From Nonomuraea solani (GTDB lineage: Bacteria > Actinomycetota > Actinomycetes > Streptosporangiales > Streptosporangiaceae), in contig NZ_FNVT01000002.1 of NCBI RefSeq assembly GCF_900108335.1, positions 613,620 to 677,619 of the forward strand: a stretch of DNA of 64,000 nucleotides, written 5' to 3'. The translations under genes were made by a program, and so were the position numbers. Below the pieces are notes generated by a model that saw only the letters and a list, made by a program, of their open reading frames with translations, did no database searches and was not told the DNA's origin. Shown one piece after another: positions 24,275 to 32,644 of the stretch (position 1 is its first letter; every line of letters begins with the position of its first letter).

Positions 24275-25233
24275 CGCGCATCCGTGAACTCGACGCCCTC
24301 CGCGGTTTCGCGGTGGGCGGCATCATGCTGGTCAACACCTGGCAGCACACCGAGAAGGGAACCCCGACCGGCGTCGACTGGACGATCGAGTCGCTGTTCC
24401 AGGGCCGGTTCTATCCGATCTTCTCGATGCTGTTCGGGATCGGTTTCCTGCTGTTCCTGGACGGCAACAGCCGCTGGGCGCTGCTGAGCAGGCTGTTCTG
24501 GCTGTTCTGCATCGGCAAGATCCAGCACATGTACTACGAGGGCGAGGTCCTGACCGACTACGCCTTCTACGGGGCGGCGCTGCTGCTGCCGGTCTCGTTC
24601 CTGCCCGGCGGCCCGCCGGTGCTGCTGCTGGGCGTCGTCGTGCTGGCGTGGGCGCTGCTGCCCGACGTGGGCGGCGGGGTGCTGCTGATCCCCGGGCTGT
24701 TCCTGATCGGCATGGGGCTGTGGCAACTGCGGCCGTCCAGGCGGCTGCTGCTGCCGGGCTTCGCGGTGTCTGCGCTGGCCACCGTGCTGCTGACCGCCGC
24801 CTGGGTGGACGCGGTCCGGCTGCGGCCGGACGTCTGGTCCGGCTTCCCCTACATCGGCGTGCTCGGCGGGGTGGCGGCCGTGACGGGCGCGGCGGCGTAC
24901 GCGCTGGGCCTGCTGCTCTTCCTGCGGCCCTGGCTGTCGGCGGTGCTGGAGCCACTCGGCAAGATGGCCCTGACGAACTACGTGTCGGGCACCGCGGTGA
25001 TCATCCTGGCCGCGCCGCTGCTGAACGCCGACCCGGCCCGGTGGTCGGTGGTGGCGGTGACCGTGGTCACGCTGGTCGCGCAGGTCCTGCTCAGCCGGTG
25101 GTGGCTGGCGAGATACCGGTACGGCCCCCTCGAATGGATCTGGCGCTGCCTGACGTGGTTTCGGCGGGTGCCCAACCGGTTAGAGTCGGGCCGTGACCAG
25201 AATCGCCCTCTGCCAGATCCCGGTGTCTCCTGA
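24271..25233 (+). CDS. DUF418-like polytopic membrane protein
   Basis: 320 residues, about nine membrane helices. It begins RIRELDALRGFAVGGIMLVN, the pattern shared by DUF418/acyltransferase-3-like proteins, and near the C-terminus has LGKMALTNYVSG, a DUF418 hallmark. Function is unknown in this family. The ATG overlaps the stop of the membrane-tailed peptidase, so the two are made together; the longer upstream frame is a shadow. The 3' end overlaps the nitrilase gene by 41 nt, containing its promoter. Confidence 0.82.
   Translation: MTRIRELDALRGFAVGGIMLVNTWQHTEKGTPTGVDWTIESLFQGRFYPIFSMLFGIGFLLFLDGNSRWALLSRLFWLFCIGKIQHMYYEGEVLTDYAFYGAALLLPVSFLPGGPPVLLLGVVVLAWALLPDVGGGVLLIPGLFLIGMGLWQLRPSRRLLLPGFAVSALATVLLTAAWVDAVRLRPDVWSGFPYIGVLGGVAAVTGAAAYALGLLLFLRPWLSAVLEPLGKMALTNYVSGTAVIILAAPLLNADPARWSVVAVTVVTLVAQVLLSRWWLARYRYGPLEWIWRCLTWFRRVPNRLESGRDQNRPLPDPGVS
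25181..25186 (+). promoter_or_regulatory. -10 box TAGAGT for leaderless nitrilase, inside the upstream gene
   Basis: TAGAGT followed by 6 nt and GTG 25193; it lies within the last 53 nt of the DUF418-like gene. Confidence 0.55.
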
Positions 25234-25969
25234 CCCCTCGGTCAACCTCAAGAGGGCCAGGGAGGCCATCGCCGGCGCCGAAGGTGCCGATCTCGCGATC
25301 TTCCCCGAGGCCACGCTCACCCGCTACGGCAGGCGCATCGCCGGCCTCGCCGAGCCGCTCGACGGGCCGTTCGTGTCCGGGCTGGCCGAGGCCGCCAGGG
25401 AGCACGGGCTGGCGGTGATCGCCGGGGTGTTCGAGCCGGGCGACGACCGCGTGCACAACACGGCCGTGGCCATCGACGCCGGAGGCACGATCCGGGCGGC
25501 ATACCGGAAGATCCATCTGTTCGACTCGTTCGGCGCGAAGGAGTCCGACCTGGTCGCGCCCGGCGCCGAGCCGGCGGTGGTGGAGCTGGCCGGGATCAGG
25601 GTCGGGCTCGTCACCTGTTACGACATCCGCTTCCCCGAGCTGACCAGGGCGCTGGTGGATCAGGGGGCGGAGCTGTTCGCGGTGATCGCGGCCTGGGGGT
25701 CGGGGCCGCTCAAGGAGGACCACTGGGTGACCCTGGTCCGGGCCCGCGCGCTGGAGAACACGACGTGGACCGCGGCCGTCGGCCAGGCGCCCAATCCGGC
25801 CGAGTCCTCGGACGGGTTCGGGGTGGGCCGGAGCATGCTGGTCGACCCGCTCGGCGTGGTCCGCGCCGACCTCGGCACCGGCCCTGGCGTGCGGATCGTC
25901 GAGGTGGACCACGAGTGGACGGCCACCGCGAGGGCCACGCTGCCGTGTCTGGAGCACCGGGTGCTCTAG
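25193..25969 (+). CDS. Carbon-nitrogen hydrolase (nitrilase superfamily)
   Basis: 258-residue amidase with the full Glu-Lys-Cys triad: E39 in IFPEATL, K106 in YRKIHLFD and C142 in VTCYDIRFPEL. The LFDSFGAKES context resembles the Nit/omega-amidase and deaminated-glutathione amidase branch more than true nitrilases. GTG 25193 is leaderless. It may be expressed separately from the overlapping upstream gene. Confidence 0.92.
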   Translation: MTRIALCQIPVSPDPSVNLKRAREAIAGAEGADLAIFPEATLTRYGRRIAGLAEPLDGPFVSGLAEAAREHGLAVIAGVFEPGDDRVHNTAVAIDAGGTIRAAYRKIHLFDSFGAKESDLVAPGAEPAVVELAGIRVGLVTCYDIRFPELTRALVDQGAELFAVIAAWGSGPLKEDHWVTLVRARALENTTWTAAVGQAPNPAESSDGFGVGRSMLVDPLGVVRADLGTGPGVRIVEVDHEWTATARATLPCLEHRVL

Positions 25970-25999
25970 GCGACGGTCCGCACGAGGGTAAACCGATCG

Positions 26000-26005
26000 T
26001 AAAGT
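26000..26005 (+). promoter_or_regulatory. -10 box TAAAGT for the hypothetical gene pair
   Basis: TAAAGT followed by 6 nt and GTG 26012, no ribosome-binding site between. Confidence 0.5.
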
Positions 26006-26011
26006 AGTGTC

Positions 26012-26458
26012 GTGAGCGGAACGCAGATGCAGAAGGTGGTCCCGCCGCGTCTGCTCGTGCCATATCTGTCGGGCAAGCGCACGGTCATCTCAGGTTACGT
26101 CTACCGGGTGCAGGATTGCGTCAGGTTGACCACCCCCGAGGCGCTCTATTACGGGCTCGACCTGTCGTTCGATGGATCGGAGCTGTTCGCCGAGGTGCCC
26201 GAGCTCTACATGATGCGCTGGTATGCCCGTGACGTCGACACCTACGCGGTGCCGTACGGACCGCACATGGGGGGTGACTGGAGCGACGCGCCACCGTTCG
26301 CCGGCAACGGGTTCACGACCTCGTCCGAGCACGTGGTGCCGCAGTTCCACACCGTCCCGATGCCGATCCCGGCGGGCGCGGAGATCGTCCACGTCTCCGG
26401 CGAGGGCGAGCGTCCCTTCGCCGGCTACGACGGCCTGACCTGGCGGCCCGCCGCATGA
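26012..26458 (+). CDS. Hypothetical protein, first of a coupled pair
   Basis: 148 residues, soluble, no family recognised. Notable features are a Tyr-rich middle (EALYYGLDLSFDGSE, ELYMMRWYARDVDTYAVPYG) and a Trp-rich acidic stretch (MGGDWSDAPPFAGNG). Composition and the lack of signal or membrane segments point to a cytoplasmic protein. Translation is coupled to the next gene by ATGA. Confidence 0.72.
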   Translation: MSGTQMQKVVPPRLLVPYLSGKRTVISGYVYRVQDCVRLTTPEALYYGLDLSFDGSELFAEVPELYMMRWYARDVDTYAVPYGPHMGGDWSDAPPFAGNGFTTSSEHVVPQFHTVPMPIPAGAEIVHVSGEGERPFAGYDGLTWRPAA

Positions 26459-26850
26459 GCGAGGACATCACGCCGGTGGCCTCCGGCTTCGTGGCCCGCT
26501 TCGGCGAACGCACGCTGCCCGCCGCCCTCGGTCCCGACAACGACCAGGTGGTGCTGTTCAGCGAGGAGGAGCTGGAGGAGTTCGAGGCGTCCTCCGGCTA
26601 CTGGCGGCGGGTGGTGCCCCGGTCGAAGGTGGAGTGGCTGGTGCTGATCCGCACCGTGGGCGCGTTCGGCGGCGAGCCGTGCATCGTGCTCGACGAGGAC
26701 GACGACGGGCTGCACATCGCCTACACCGGGCACAGCGGCATGAAGGCGGAGGCGCTGGGCTACTGGATGGTCGACCACGGCGCCTACGAGGTCGTGGTGC
26801 CCCGCGAGGAGGTCTTCTCGATCCGCGTCGAAAGGATTCCGGTCCCCTAG
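26455..26850 (+). CDS. Hypothetical protein, second of a coupled pair
   Basis: 131 residues, acidic, unknown family. Motifs include FGERTLPAALG, an acidic run SEEELEEFEAS, and a duplicated aromatic core (GYWRRVVPRSKVEWLVLIRT; ALGYWMVDHGAYEVVVP). Predicted alpha/beta, cytoplasmic. Always read with the preceding gene (4-nt overlap), so the two probably interact. Confidence 0.72.
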   Translation: MSEDITPVASGFVARFGERTLPAALGPDNDQVVLFSEEELEEFEASSGYWRRVVPRSKVEWLVLIRTVGAFGGEPCIVLDEDDDGLHIAYTGHSGMKAEALGYWMVDHGAYEVVVPREEVFSIRVERIPVP

Positions 26851-26851
26851 T

Positions 26852-26876
26852 CAACCGGCGGCTGCTCCGCGTGTCT
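26852..26876 (+). promoter_or_regulatory. ECF-type promoter in front of the ECF sigma gene
   Basis: CAACC (26852-26856), 16 nt, then GTCT (26873-26876, within CGTGTCT), then 8 nt to GTG 26885. This resembles the -35 AAC / -10 CGTC class of ECF promoters and would give a leaderless, autoregulated transcript. Confidence 0.4.
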
Positions 26877-26884
26877 CTAACGGT

Positions 26885-27382
26885 GTGACCGAAACAGCGA
26901 CCATGGCGCAGCCGTCGTTCGCCGATCTGTTCGCGGCCCAGTACCACTCCCTGGTACGTCTGGCCGGGCTGCTCGGCGCCGACGACCCCGAGGACATCGC
27001 CCAGGAGGCGTTCGCCCGGCTGCACACCAGGCGGTTACGCGACGACGGGGCCGCGATGGCCTATCTGCGCGCGACCGTCTGCAACCTCACCCGCAACCGC
27101 CTGCGCCACCTCCGGCTCGTCCGGCTGCGCCGCCCCGACCCGCCGGAGCCGGTCCGCAGCAGCGAGCACACCGTCCTCGTCTCCGAGGAGCACCGTGAGC
27201 TGCTCGCCGCCGTGGACCGCCTGCCGCGCCGCCAGCGTGAGGCTCTCGTCCTGCGCTACTGGCTGGACCTGTCGGAACGCGAGATCGCCGACGCGATGGG
27301 CGTCTCGCCCGGTTCGGTGAAGACCCACGCCAGCAGGGGCCTGGCGGCCCTGGGCAAGGCGCTCAAGGAGGAGGACCGGTGA
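26885..27382 (+). CDS. ECF RNA polymerase sigma factor
   Basis: 165 residues with region 2 (AAQYHSLVRLAGLLGADDPEDIAQEAFARLH) and region 4 (LPRRQREALVLRYWLDLSEREIADAMGVSPGSVKTHASRGLAAL), the SigE/SigM-like layout of actinomycetes. Starts at GTG 26885 or ATG 26903. It overlaps the following membrane-protein gene by GTGA, the usual position of an anti-sigma factor, and an ECF-like promoter precedes it, suggesting autoregulation. Confidence 0.92.
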   Translation: MTETATMAQPSFADLFAAQYHSLVRLAGLLGADDPEDIAQEAFARLHTRRLRDDGAAMAYLRATVCNLTRNRLRHLRLVRLRRPDPPEPVRSSEHTVLVSEEHRELLAAVDRLPRRQREALVLRYWLDLSEREIADAMGVSPGSVKTHASRGLAALGKALKEEDR

Positions 27383-29304
27383 CCGATCTGGAAGAGCGTC
27401 TGAGGGCCGCGTTCGACGCCCGCGCGAGCACGTACGAGGCGAGCCCGCACGCCTGGGCCCGCATACGTGAGCGCGGGCCGAAGCGGCGCGCCGCCCGTTT
27501 CGTCCTGGCCGCCCTCCCGGTGGCGCTGCTGGCCGTGTTCGTTCCCGTCCTGCTCAACGGGGGCCTGGGCAGGAACACCGCGGCCGACCCCGGCGAGATC
27601 TACCAGCGGCTGATGCGGGACAGGACCGCGACGGGCGAGGAGGTGACGGTGGACAACCCCACCGAGGGCCTGCCACTGCGGCTCTGGTTCGCCAAGGCCA
27701 GGCTGGGCTATCCGGAGCTGTGCTTCGTCATGGAACGGGCCGAGGCGGAGCCGTACGGGGGCTGCACGGGCGTCTCGGAGGACGTGAACGCCGACGCCTG
27801 GTTCACCGGCAGCACGCTGCGGGACGGTACGGAGACCGCGCTCGACTGGGGGGTCGCGCTCGGGGACGTCGGCGGCGTCACGGGGGTGGCGAAGGACGGG
27901 CGGAGGTTCGCCGGCACGGTGCTGCGACCGGCCGGCGCCCCGTACCGGATCTGGACCGTGACCTACCCGGCGCGGCACGCGATGTCCGAGATCGAGATCG
28001 CGGACGACCGGGGCAAGGACCTCGGATCGTGGTCGCGCGACCTGATGACGCCGCCGGTGGGAGAGCCCGTCGGCGCGGCCGTGGAGCTGTCCCAGGGCCT
28101 CTCCGTCCGGCCGCACCGCGCGCAGCAGGGCACGGAGCTGTTCTGGACGCGGCACGGGGCCAACATTCAGGGGATGGCGCTCGGCGGTGAGCTTCCCGGG
28201 GTGACCACGTTCGTCCGGGAGGACATGGTCTTCGGCTTCGCCCGCGCGAACGTCGCCGTCGTCGAGATCGTGTTCGACGGCGGTCAAACGGCACGGATGG
28301 AGACCCGGCCCGATCCCTGGAACCTGGGGCTCACCCTGTTCGCCGCCGAGAATCCCGCGGGCGATCGGCGGGACGGCCATCGCCTGGTCGCCTACGACGC
28401 GTCGGGCGCGGAGGTCTGGCGCGACGACCGGGCGGGACAGCCGATGCGCGAGGACATGCCGCCGATCGGCGAGGTGATGACCATCCCCGGCACGGACGGC
28501 TCCGGCGACCCGATGCGAGCGTGGTTCACCAACGTGGCCAAGGACAAGAAGATGGCCACGCTCTGCCTCTCCGGCGGCGTGGCCGTCGGGGACCAGGGTG
28601 GCGACGGCTGCGTCGGAACCATGCCGGGCTCGTTCGTCCACCTGTACGCGACCAGGTTCCTGCCGGAGCCGGGCATCGTCACCCACGCCGGCCCGGCCGG
28701 CGAGGACTGGGAGTCGATCGAGGCGGTGCTCGGCGACGGGCGCAAGGTCCCCGCGGCGTTCCTGCGCGGCAAGGGCACCCCTGCCTCCATCTGGCACGTC
28801 ACCGTCCCGGGTGGCGAGGTGAAGGTCGCGGGCTTCCTCCTGAAGGTCAAGGACCGGCCGAGCAGGTCGATCCCGGTGGCCGGAAACGACTGCGCGAGCA
28901 CGGCCGCGCGGTCCGACGCGGCCCGGCAGCGACTGGCCGCGGGGATCAGCGCGCTGGTGAGCGAGCCGAGCTGCCTGGCCTTCTGGCAGAACGACCGGCT
29001 GATCCCGTCGCTGGAGGGACCGCTGCCCGGCGGCAAACTGAGCGACATGCTCGGCACCGGCCAGCGGGTGCAATGGCGCCTCGGCGCGAACACCTGGTAC
29101 GGCTACGCGCCCGCCGGCACGGTCACCGTCAAGGCCGTCACGACGAACGGCGTCACCGTGACCGCCGACGCCGTGCCCGACCAGTGGGGCCAGGGGGTGA
29201 CGTTGTTCGCGGCGGCCACGCCCGAGGGCGCCGACTTCTCGGCCGGGACGGTCGTCACCGGCCATGACGCCGGCGGCGAGGAGCTGTGGCGGAGCGGGTC
29301 TTAG
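27379..29304 (+). CDS. Single-pass membrane protein with duplicated extracellular domain (putative sigma partner)
   Basis: 641 residues. Residues 1-40 are cytoplasmic (LEERLRAAFDARASTYEASPH), one helix follows (FVLAALPVALLAVFVPVLL), and about 580 residues are outside. The outside part is internally repeated: a GEEVTV/GEVMTI strand then LRLWFAKA/MRAWFTNV with a Cys pair (LCF...GGC; LCL...DGC), and later VTLFAAATPEG/LTLFAAENPAG ending AGGEELWR/ASGAEVWR. It lacks the zinc HxxxCxxC motif of ZAS anti-sigma factors, so sequestration of the sigma factor is inferred from gene order only. The extracellular part could sense a wall or ligand signal. Confidence 0.75.
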   Translation: MTDLEERLRAAFDARASTYEASPHAWARIRERGPKRRAARFVLAALPVALLAVFVPVLLNGGLGRNTAADPGEIYQRLMRDRTATGEEVTVDNPTEGLPLRLWFAKARLGYPELCFVMERAEAEPYGGCTGVSEDVNADAWFTGSTLRDGTETALDWGVALGDVGGVTGVAKDGRRFAGTVLRPAGAPYRIWTVTYPARHAMSEIEIADDRGKDLGSWSRDLMTPPVGEPVGAAVELSQGLSVRPHRAQQGTELFWTRHGANIQGMALGGELPGVTTFVREDMVFGFARANVAVVEIVFDGGQTARMETRPDPWNLGLTLFAAENPAGDRRDGHRLVAYDASGAEVWRDDRAGQPMREDMPPIGEVMTIPGTDGSGDPMRAWFTNVAKDKKMATLCLSGGVAVGDQGGDGCVGTMPGSFVHLYATRFLPEPGIVTHAGPAGEDWESIEAVLGDGRKVPAAFLRGKGTPASIWHVTVPGGEVKVAGFLLKVKDRPSRSIPVAGNDCASTAARSDAARQRLAAGISALVSEPSCLAFWQNDRLIPSLEGPLPGGKLSDMLGTGQRVQWRLGANTWYGYAPAGTVTVKAVTTNGVTVTADAVPDQWGQGVTLFAAATPEGADFSAGTVVTGHDAGGEELWRSGS

Positions 29305-30785
29305 CCCAGGTTGCGGTAACGGGCCTGGCGGGCCGCGAAACGGTCTGCCGGGCCCTCCTTCAGCAGGTTGGCGATCTCGTATTCCAGCGCCCGCCCCACC
29401 CGCTCGCAGAACTGCCGCGGCTCGTAGGCGGCGTCGGGCAGCTCAGGGATCACCCGGTCCACGATGCCGTCGCGCCGCAGGTCGGTGGCGCGGATGCGCT
29501 GCGCCTGAGCGATCTCGGGGGCGAAGTCGACCGAGCGGTAGAGGATGGCGGAGGCGCCCTCGGGCGGCAGCGGCGACAGCCAGGCGTGCTGCGCGCACAG
29601 CACCCGGTCGGCGGGCAGCAGCGCGAGCGCCGCCCCGCCGGCGCCCTCGCCGAGCAGCAGGCAGACGGTCGGCGCGTCGAGCATGACCAGCTCGGCCAGG
29701 CAGCGGGCGATCTCGGCGGCCAGGCCGCCCTCTTCGGCCGCCTTCGACAGGTCCGCGCCCGCGGTGTCGATCACGGTGACCAGCGGCAGGCCCAGCTCGG
29801 CGGCGAGCCGCATGCCGCGCCGGGCCACCCTCAGCCCGGCCGGGCCGAGCGGTGAGTTGGCCCGCTGGAGCCGCCGGTCCTGGCCGAGCACGACCGCGGG
29901 CGCGGTGCCGAACCTCGCCAGCGCGAGCAGCAGCCCCGGCTCGTTCTCCCCCTCGCCGGTGCCGCTGAGCGGGGTGACGCCGGTGGCGGCGAGCTTGAGC
30001 AGCGTGCGGACGCCGGGCCGGTCGTCGCGGCGGGAGCGGGTGATCGCCTCCCACGCCTCCACCGGCCGCAGGTCCTCCTCGGGCGGTTCCCCGGCCACGA
30101 TGCCGGACTTGTCGGCGGCCAGGATGGTCAGCGCCTTGATCGCGATCTCCCGCGCGTCCTCGGCCGAGACGACCGCGTCGAGCAGGCCCTTCTGGTGCAG
30201 GTTCTCCGAGACCTGGACGCCCTCGGGAAACGGGTAGCCGTGCAGCGACTCGAACACGCGCGGCCCCATGAACCCGATCAGCGCCCCCGGCTCGGCCGCC
30301 GTGACGTGCCCGAGCGAGCCCCACGACGCGAACACCCCGCCCGTCGTCGGATGCCGCAGGTAGACCAGGTAGGGCAGGCCGACGGCCCGGTGCGCCTGGA
30401 TCGCCACCGTGATCTTCACCATCTGGACGAACGCCAGCGCGCCCTCCTGCATGCGTGTACCGCCCGACGCGGGTGCGGCCAGCAGCGGCAGCCGCTCGCG
30501 GGTGGCCCGCTCGACCGCGCTCACGAACCGCTCGGCCGCCGCCACCCCGATCGAGCCCGCCATGAACGAGAACTCGCACGCCACGACGGCCACCCTGCGG
30601 CCGTCGAGCAGCCCCTCGCCGCTGATCACGGCCTCGTCGTAGCCCGACTTGACGCGGGCCGCGGCCAGCTCGTCGGCGTAGGAGGAGCCGGGCTCGGCCG
30701 GATCGGCGGGCGGCGCGTCCCACGACTTCCACGACCCTCGGTCGAGGACCGTTTCGATCAGTGTGCGCGCGTCCGGACGGCTCAC
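29301..30785 (-). CDS. Fused carboxyltransferase beta/alpha subunits (acetyl/acyl-CoA carboxylase type)
   Basis: 494 residues joining an AccD-like N-terminal half and an AccA-like C-terminal half of the crotonase-fold carboxyltransferase. The beta half has CEFSFMAGSIGVAAAERF, PASGGTRMQEGA and TTGGVFASWGSLGH; the alpha half has VTVIDTAGADLSKAAEEGG and LLGEGAGGAALALLPADRV. The AccD zinc-finger cysteines are absent. It would transfer carboxyl from carboxybiotin to an acyl-CoA with a biotin carboxylase encoded elsewhere. It is downstream of a CaiB-type gene on the same strand; the 3' end overlaps the sigma-partner gene by 4 nt (TTAG). Confidence 0.87.
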   Translation of the reverse strand: MSRPDARTLIETVLDRGSWKSWDAPPADPAEPGSSYADELAAARVKSGYDEAVISGEGLLDGRRVAVVACEFSFMAGSIGVAAAERFVSAVERATRERLPLLAAPASGGTRMQEGALAFVQMVKITVAIQAHRAVGLPYLVYLRHPTTGGVFASWGSLGHVTAAEPGALIGFMGPRVFESLHGYPFPEGVQVSENLHQKGLLDAVVSAEDAREIAIKALTILAADKSGIVAGEPPEEDLRPVEAWEAITRSRRDDRPGVRTLLKLAATGVTPLSGTGEGENEPGLLLALARFGTAPAVVLGQDRRLQRANSPLGPAGLRVARRGMRLAAELGLPLVTVIDTAGADLSKAAEEGGLAAEIARCLAELVMLDAPTVCLLLGEGAGGAALALLPADRVLCAQHAWLSPLPPEGASAILYRSVDFAPEIAQAQRIRATDLRRDGIVDRVIPELPDAAYEPRQFCERVGRALEYEIANLLKEGPADRFAARQARYRNLG

Positions 30786-30859
30786 TATCGCTCCCTAGAT
30801 GTCAGCCAACGTTGCCATGTTGACGCACGAACGCGCCATCCGGTGCCACGAATTCCGCA

Positions 30860-32017
30860 TCATCGTTCGCGCTCTTCGAGCCACGCCCGTACGGCGTCGC
30901 CGTCCTGGCCGAGCGCGGGCGGCGCGGTGTGCCTGATCTCGGCCGGTCCGTCGAAGCGGAGCGGCGGGCCGGGCAGTTCGATGGTGCCGAGCACCGGGTG
31001 CTCCACCTCGACGACGAGGCCCTGTGAGCGGGTCTGGTCCCAGGTGTAGACCTCGTCGAGGGATCTGATCGCGCCCGCGGGCACGCCTGCGGCACCGAGT
31101 TCGGCCAGCCAGTGGGCGCGGTCGTGGGCGGCCAGGGCCTTCTCCATGTCGGCGATCAGCTCATCCCGGTGCGCGAACCTGTCCCTGTTCGTCGCATATT
31201 TCGCCACATCGGGGTCGATGTCGAGTAGCGCGGCGACCTTCTTCCACTGGCCCTCGTTGGCGGCGGCGATCTGCAGCATGCCGTCGGCGCAGTGGAAGGC
31301 GCCGTAGGGGGCGATGGAGGCGTGGTGGTTGCCGTTCGCGCCGGGCACCTTGCCGCCGACCGTCCAGGCGGTGCCGTGGTAGGAGTGCACGCCGGTGATG
31401 GCGGCGAGCAGCGAGGTGCGGACGACCCGGCCCCGGCCCGTGTGCTCGCGCTCGTAGAGGGCGCCGGCCACGCCGTACGCGCCGTGGATGCCGGCCAGCA
31501 GGTCGGCGATGGAGGCGCCGACGCGGTAGGGCTCGTCGGGCGAGGGGCCGGTCAGCGACATGAGGCCCGCCTCGCCCTGGGCGATCTGGTCGTAGCCGGG
31601 GCGCCCGCCCTCGGGGCCGTCGTGGCCGAAGCCGGTGATCGACAGGATGACGAGGCGGGGGTTGAGCTCGTGCAGGCGCTCGACGGAGAAGCCCAGACGG
31701 TCGAGCACGCCGGTACGGAAGTTCTCGACGAGGACGTCGCTCTGGCGTACGAGACGCTCGATGAGGTGCTTGCCCTCGTCGGACTTCAGGTCGATCGCGA
31801 TGGACTGTTTGTTGCGGTTGGCCGCCAGAAAATACGTCGAAATATCGTGATCTGGGCCGACGAACGGCGGCCCCCAGCCGCGCGATTCGTCACCCCCGTC
31901 CGGGTGCTCGACCTTGATCACGCGAGCACCCAGGTCACCGAGCATCTGCGCGGCGTGCGGCCCGGCCAGGGCCCTGGAAAGATCGAGCACGACGATGTCA
32001 CCGAGGGGTCCGAGCAA
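30860..32017 (-). CDS. CaiB/BaiF family III CoA-transferase
   Basis: 385 residues, full length for the family. N-terminal DIVVLDLSRALAGPHAAQMLGDLGARVIKVE is diagnostic, and the catalytic Asp lies in GRPGYDQIAQGEAGLMSLTG. It moves CoA between carboxylic acids; the substrates are unknown. I choose TTG 32017 because AGGAGG (32029-32024) lies exactly 6 nt upstream; the longer frame to 32074 has no such signal and no family similarity. It sits 74 bp ahead of the fused carboxyltransferase, so a joint acyl-CoA role is plausible. Confidence 0.88.
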   Translation of the reverse strand: MLGPLGDIVVLDLSRALAGPHAAQMLGDLGARVIKVEHPDGGDESRGWGPPFVGPDHDISTYFLAANRNKQSIAIDLKSDEGKHLIERLVRQSDVLVENFRTGVLDRLGFSVERLHELNPRLVILSITGFGHDGPEGGRPGYDQIAQGEAGLMSLTGPSPDEPYRVGASIADLLAGIHGAYGVAGALYEREHTGRGRVVRTSLLAAITGVHSYHGTAWTVGGKVPGANGNHHASIAPYGAFHCADGMLQIAAANEGQWKKVAALLDIDPDVAKYATNRDRFAHRDELIADMEKALAAHDRAHWLAELGAAGVPAGAIRSLDEVYTWDQTRSQGLVVEVEHPVLGTIELPGPPLRFDGPAEIRHTAPPALGQDGDAVRAWLEERER

Positions 32018-32080
32018 GATCAGCCTCCTACTTGCGTCCGGGCGGGAGCACATTCTTTCAGGCACCCGCTCCACCTCCTC

Positions 32081-32086
32081 TACCCT
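32081..32086 (+). promoter_or_regulatory. -10 box TACCCT for leaderless kinase-like gene
   Basis: TACCCT followed by 6 nt and ATG 32093; sets the start and rejects the long upstream frame. Confidence 0.5.
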
Positions 32087-32092
32087 GGTTCG

Positions 32093-32623
32093 ATGTATCA
32101 GCTAGCCGCCCGCATCAGGAACCTTCCGCCCTCGTGCGGACCGGTCCGGCTGGTGGCCGTCGACGGGCCCGCCGGGTCGGGCAAGACGACGTTCGCGGAG
32201 CGGCTGGGGGCGGCCCTGAGCTGCCAGGTGATCCACAGCGACGACTTTCCCGTGCCGTGGGAGGAGGGGCCCGGCGGGTGGTTCGCGGCGCTGGAGTCAC
32301 AGGTGCTGGTGCCGCTCCGTCAGGGGCTGCCCGGAGGTTTTCGCCGCTACGACTGGGTGCGCGGCGAATACGCCGAGCGGGTGACCGTCCCCGTCGCGCC
32401 GGTGCTCGTCATCGAGGGCGTCGGTACGGCCCGCGCCTCGGTGGCGGAGCTGCTGGCGTTCGGCGTCTGGGTGGAGGCGCCCGAGGCGGTGCGGTTCGAA
32501 CGGGTCCTGGAGCGCGACGGGGGCGCGCTGGAGCCGCGATGGCGGGAGTGGTTCGCGGCCGAACGGGCCTGGTTCGCCGAAGACGGCACCCGGGAGCGAG
32601 CCGACCTCGTCATCAGCACGTAA
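32093..32623 (+). CDS. P-loop kinase (uridine kinase-like)
   Basis: 176 residues with Walker A DGPAGSGKTTFAERL at 24-38, a SDDFPVPW motif like the Asp-containing acceptor region of uridine kinase-like proteins, and the Walker B-like PVLVIEGVG. These small P-loop proteins are usually called uridine kinase or (d)CMP-kinase-like; the substrate is unproven. Convergent with the histidine phosphatase gene 21 bp away. Confidence 0.82.
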   Translation: MYQLAARIRNLPPSCGPVRLVAVDGPAGSGKTTFAERLGAALSCQVIHSDDFPVPWEEGPGGWFAALESQVLVPLRQGLPGGFRRYDWVRGEYAERVTVPVAPVLVIEGVGTARASVAELLAFGVWVEAPEAVRFERVLERDGGALEPRWREWFAAERAWFAEDGTRERADLVIST

Positions 32624-32644
32624 ATCTCAGAGGTCAGGTAGCTG

